Part shown: positions 61,046-64,000 of the stretch, piece by piece | Layout: the number at the start of each line of letters is the position of its first letter | Numbering within the stretch: the stretch's first letter is position 1 | Assembly: GCA_038124025.1 (NCBI GenBank) | Contig: JAYPBC010000010.1 | Coordinates: 1 to 64,000 of the forward strand | DNA: 64,000 nt | Reading direction: 5' to 3' | DNA from: UBA1275 sp038124025 | Lineage (GTDB): Bacteria; Bacteroidota; Rhodothermia; Balneolales; Balneolaceae | The notes under the pieces: model-generated | Database searches by the model: none | What the model was told of the DNA's origin: nothing | Seen by the model: the letters and a program-made list of their open reading frames with translations, nothing else | Program-made: the position numbers and the translations under genes

Positions 61046-61355
61046 GGTACAATAGGCAATTGAGAGCTATGCAAGCACATATAGCTGTAGTTTTAGGCCA
61101 GCAAAATGTGCAGACTAATAAGTATGAACGATTATAGGAAAACTCATTGGAATGATTCGAAAGATTAATATCGTTAAAAAAAGAGTGTATTTGTAAACTA
61201 TTTATTATTATTAGCAAGATATGATGCTTGCTTGGAAGCGCTTGCATTTATGTGTAAATTAATGCAAATAGTACATCTACAGACTGCTTTCTTAACTCAT
61301 ACAAGCACATGTTTAAGTGGATATAACTACCAATCATAATTAATTAGGAATCATT
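61046..61355. other. 310-nt divergent intergenic region upstream of the TonB receptor
   Basis: It has no credible gene. It holds the LacI-type palindrome at 61233-61246, an inverted repeat TTGCATT (61242-61248)/AATGCAA (61261-61267) and an AGGAA near 61347 that could serve as the ribosome binding site of the receptor. Confidence 0.5.
61233..61246. promoter_or_regulatory. LacI-family-type operator upstream of the TonB-dependent receptor
   Basis: TGGAAGCGCTTGCA has a perfect AAGCGCTT centre with the central CG typical of LacI-family operators, and fits the form TGnAARCGCTTnCA used for sugar-uptake receptors in other Gram-negative bacteria. It lies 110 nt before the receptor start. No LacI-type regulator is encoded in the window. 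Confidence 0.55.
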
Positions 61356-64000
61356 ATGAGTAAAATGCTTCGGCAGATGCTGCTGTTAACGCTTGTCTTT
61401 TTGGCATACAGTACGGCAACTCTTCACGCCAATACTTTACATCTCGAAATGAATACCACCGTATCAGGGCAGGTATTAGATGTAGACGGTGACCCATTGC
61501 CAGGGGTTAACGTAGTCGTAAAAGGAACCGTTGTAGGGACCCCAACAAATGCGAATGGGGAATTTAGTTTAACTGTTCAAATCGATCCTCCAATCACCTT
61601 GCAGTTCTCTATTGTGGGTTTCCAAATGCAAGAGTTACTAGTAGAGGATAATGACGTTAGTAACATTCAAGTTGTGCTAGAAGAGCAAACGATTTTTGGT
61701 ATGGATGTAGTTGTATCTGCATCTAGAGTAGAGGAATCGATCCTGAAATCGCCAGTATCTATTGAGAAGCTCGATATTCTAGATATTAAAAATACTGCTG
61801 CAACTTCCTTTTATGATGCCATTCGTAATGTTAACGGTGTTGATTTTAGTACACAAAGTATCACTTTCAATTCTGTAAATGCCAGAGGGTTTGGTTCAAA
61901 TGGTAATACTAGATTTGTACAGTTACTTGACGGCGTTGACGGGCAAGCACCAGGTTTAAATTTCCCAATAGGAAATATATTAGGTGCTTCAGAATTAGAT
62001 GTTGAGAGTGTTGAACTTATTCCAGGTGCAGCATCAGCACTATATGGCCCTAATGCAATGAATGGAATTTTGTTACTTAATTCTAAAAGCCCTTTTGATT
62101 ATCAAGGATTAGATATTCGTACCAAAGTTGGAACAACTCATCAGGATGGTATAGACCATGATGCATCTTTGTATCAAGATACTGGTTTTAGATACGCTCA
62201 AGCTATCAATAACAAATTTGCATTTAAAGTAAGTGCATCATGGCTTAATGCACAAGATTTTGTCGGGGTTGATTATAGAGATCAAAGTGGTGCTACCGTA
62301 GAGGGTATACCGAATAATTCTGAAAGAATGCGCGACCTAAATAGAGTTTATGACGGGATTAACACCTATGGCGACTTTGTTATAGATATTGGAACTATTG
62401 CTGACATTACAATAAATAGTCCAACTTCAGATCCTGCTTTAGTCGGTTCTCTGATGGCTATTAGAAGTTTACTGCCAAATGGTGCAAATGGTGCCTTTAC
62501 ACCTACTGGTTATAGAGAGAGTGATTTTGTTGATAATACAGCTGAAAACATCAAGATAGGTACAGCTCTTCATTATAGACTAAACGATAAAATTGAGGCG
62601 ATTGCTCAGTTCAATGCTGGTTTAGGAAATACAGTATATACCGCTAACGACCGATTTATTTTAGATGACCTGAGCATATGGACTGGTAAATTAGAATTGC
62701 GTGGTTCAAATTTTTCATTGCGTGCGTATACAACGCAAGAAAATTCAGGAAATTCATATGCTGCTAATACGGTAGCTTCGCTTATTAATCAACGACACTA
62801 CTTACCGGCTTATTTTGGAGCATATGTGGATTATTTGACAGGTGGTAATAGTACGGGCGCCAACCCTACAGGAATTACGTTTAATGCTACAGACTACAAT
62901 GCACTTCATAATGCTGCGAGAGCAGTTGCTAACGCGGCACAACCTTCTGCTGACAGTGACGTATTTAAAGCCAGTATGAATGAATTTAGAAATAAAGCTA
63001 TTTCTGAAGGAGGAGCAAAATTTTTAGATAAATCAGCATTATACCATTATGAAGGCAGTTACAATTTTGGTGAGAGCATTAAGTTTGCAAACATCTTGGT
63101 TGGTGCTAACTTTAGAACGTTTGCCTTAAATTCCGAAGGAACCCTTTTTGCACTAGATGATAATGGGGATGAGGTTTCCTTCAATGAGTATGGTGGTTAC
63201 ATACAACTTTCTAGAGATCTTATGGAGAGTCTAAAAATTCAGACTTCCATGAGATATGATAAAAATGAAAACTTTGAGGGTCAGATATCACCAAGAGCAT
63301 CTGCTGTTTGGGAGTTTGCCAATAATCAAAATCTTCGAGCATCTTATCAGAAAGGGTTTAGAATGCCAACTACTCAGGATCAATATATTGATTTAGATGT
63401 TGTTACCCGACGACTTCTTGGGCGAAATGAATTAATTGCTGACAGATATAACCTAGATAAAAATACAGTGTATACCACTGAAAGCGTGCAGGCTGCGCAA
63501 GCTAGTGGTAATGTGAGTGATTTAGTGGTCGCTACTGACGCTTATAAAGAGTACAAGACGGAGAAAGTTACTACTTTTGAAGTCGGGTATAAAAGCGTCT
63601 TATTCGATGGTAAATTATTTTTAGATCTATATTATTACAATAGTACTTACCAGGATTTTGGCGCTGAAATTGATGTAACACAAGCATATTCAATTGCTGG
63701 TGGCTTAACTGGAGCCGGTGCCATTCCTACTGGCTACACTACCTCAGAAGGTGTAGCTCACAGCTCTGACCTGCAACAAGTCTTTGTTACGGGTGGTGGC
63801 CAAGGTATTGGTTTGCAGAGATATGGTTATGATACCAATATGGATGAAGATGTGAATACCTACGGATTTGGTTTGAGTGCCGACCTTATGCTATTTGGTA
63901 ATTTTAAAGTGTCAGGTAATGCTACTTATAATAAAATCGAGGATTTAGATGACTTAACTCAACGTACGTATAATGTAGCCTTCAATACGCCCGAGTGGAG
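61356..64000 (+). CDS. TonB-dependent receptor, 3' end outside window
   Basis: The frame runs from ATG 61356 to the window edge without a stop (about 881 codons), so the C-terminus is missing. A signal peptide (LLLTLVFLAYSTATLHA) is followed by a CarboxypepD_reg-like domain (VSGQVLDVDGDPLPGVNVVV, ~35-115), a plug domain (VVVSASRVEESILKSPVSIE, YDAIRNVNGVDFS, QLLDGVDG, GAASALYGPNAMNGIL) and the start of a 22-stranded barrel (LRASYQKGFRMPTTQDQY). It is an outer-membrane importer energised by TonB-ExbBD. It is not clearly SusC-like, because the SusC-specific plug motifs are weak. A LacI-type operator upstream suggests a carbohydrate substrate. Confidence 0.93.
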   Translation, partial: MSKMLRQMLLLTLVFLAYSTATLHANTLHLEMNTTVSGQVLDVDGDPLPGVNVVVKGTVVGTPTNANGEFSLTVQIDPPITLQFSIVGFQMQELLVEDNDVSNIQVVLEEQTIFGMDVVVSASRVEESILKSPVSIEKLDILDIKNTAATSFYDAIRNVNGVDFSTQSITFNSVNARGFGSNGNTRFVQLLDGVDGQAPGLNFPIGNILGASELDVESVELIPGAASALYGPNAMNGILLLNSKSPFDYQGLDIRTKVGTTHQDGIDHDASLYQDTGFRYAQAINNKFAFKVSASWLNAQDFVGVDYRDQSGATVEGIPNNSERMRDLNRVYDGINTYGDFVIDIGTIADITINSPTSDPALVGSLMAIRSLLPNGANGAFTPTGYRESDFVDNTAENIKIGTALHYRLNDKIEAIAQFNAGLGNTVYTANDRFILDDLSIWTGKLELRGSNFSLRAYTTQENSGNSYAANTVASLINQRHYLPAYFGAYVDYLTGGNSTGANPTGITFNATDYNALHNAARAVANAAQPSADSDVFKASMNEFRNKAISEGGAKFLDKSALYHYEGSYNFGESIKFANILVGANFRTFALNSEGTLFALDDNGDEVSFNEYGGYIQLSRDLMESLKIQTSMRYDKNENFEGQISPRASAVWEFANNQNLRASYQKGFRMPTTQDQYIDLDVVTRRLLGRNELIADRYNLDKNTVYTTESVQAAQASGNVSDLVVATDAYKEYKTEKVTTFEVGYKSVLFDGKLFLDLYYYNSTYQDFGAEIDVTQAYSIAGGLTGAGAIPTGYTTSEGVAHSSDLQQVFVTGGGQGIGLQRYGYDTNMDEDVNTYGFGLSADLMLFGNFKVSGNATYNKIEDLDDLTQRTYNVAFNTPEW

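Noticed and set aside
60990..61247. 85-codon minus-strand frame upstream of the SGNH hydrolase
   Set aside because: Low-quality composition, overlaps the 5' end of the hydrolase gene, and covers the LacI-type operator.

Overview
The window reads as a core chromosomal segment of an AT-leaning marine or halophilic member of the Bacteroidota/FCB group, most likely Balneolales or a close relative (Balneola, Gracilimonas or Rhodohalobacter type). The reasons are two secreted proteins with a 'YPNPFNPST' type IX secretion sorting domain, a short SigA of about 284 residues, a NagB-PIG-L fusion, an AccD without its zinc ribbon, a fused KGD-type 2-oxoglutarate dehydrogenase, few strong Shine-Dalgarno sites, a TonB-dependent receptor with a carboxypeptidase-like domain, and a propeller-type sensor kinase. 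Taxonomy is inferred from gene content only. I found no rRNA, tRNA, CRISPR array, complete insertion sequence or prophage.

Layout. 1-1709 is the 3' part of a T9SS-exported repeat protein. 1976-5873 (minus) holds a FAD-dependent oxidoreductase and a NagB-PIG-L fusion, divergent from tatD (6066). pdxB (minus) and a pyrimidine-nucleoside phosphorylase follow. 9721-15873 is a co-directional run built around PspA: pspA, two unrecognised genes, an enoyl-CoA hydratase, a CNNM/CBS membrane protein and a tandem AAA ATPase. 15874-16855 (minus) encodes a small membrane protein and azurin. pheA, xseA (minus) and then pyrC, a secreted EEP-family phosphatase/nuclease, tsaB, accD, obg and dprA form a housekeeping block to 26444. 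Phosphoglucomutase (minus), a DUF3109 protein, rpoN, a glycosylase-like protein (minus) and a UbiA-like prenyltransferase come next, then a large T9SS-exported propeller protein (32728-35547, minus).

35933-42201 is a metabolic block: a class III aminotransferase and an aldehyde dehydrogenase run convergently toward the fused 2-oxoglutarate dehydrogenase/decarboxylase (kgd). An M3 peptidase, a GAF plus degenerate-GGDEF protein overlapping deoB, and rpoD follow. 48011-55888 contains a GNAT-like protein (minus), a one-membrane-span propeller histidine kinase, its LuxR-type response regulator, a Tyr/Gly/Ser-rich lipoprotein-like protein and a predicted outer-membrane barrel. 56079-60263 repeats the arrangement known from E. 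coli: ybbP-ybbA divergent from tesA. A second SGNH hydrolase and the 5' part of a TonB-dependent receptor, preceded by a LacI-family-type operator, close the window.

Connections. deoA/pdp and deoB would together turn pyrimidine nucleosides into pentose phosphates. The aminotransferase, aldehyde dehydrogenase and KGD could feed an amino acid or GABA-type substrate into the TCA cycle. The PspA/AAA run is the best candidate for an incompletely described system, probably in membrane maintenance. No obviously foreign or defence island is visible.
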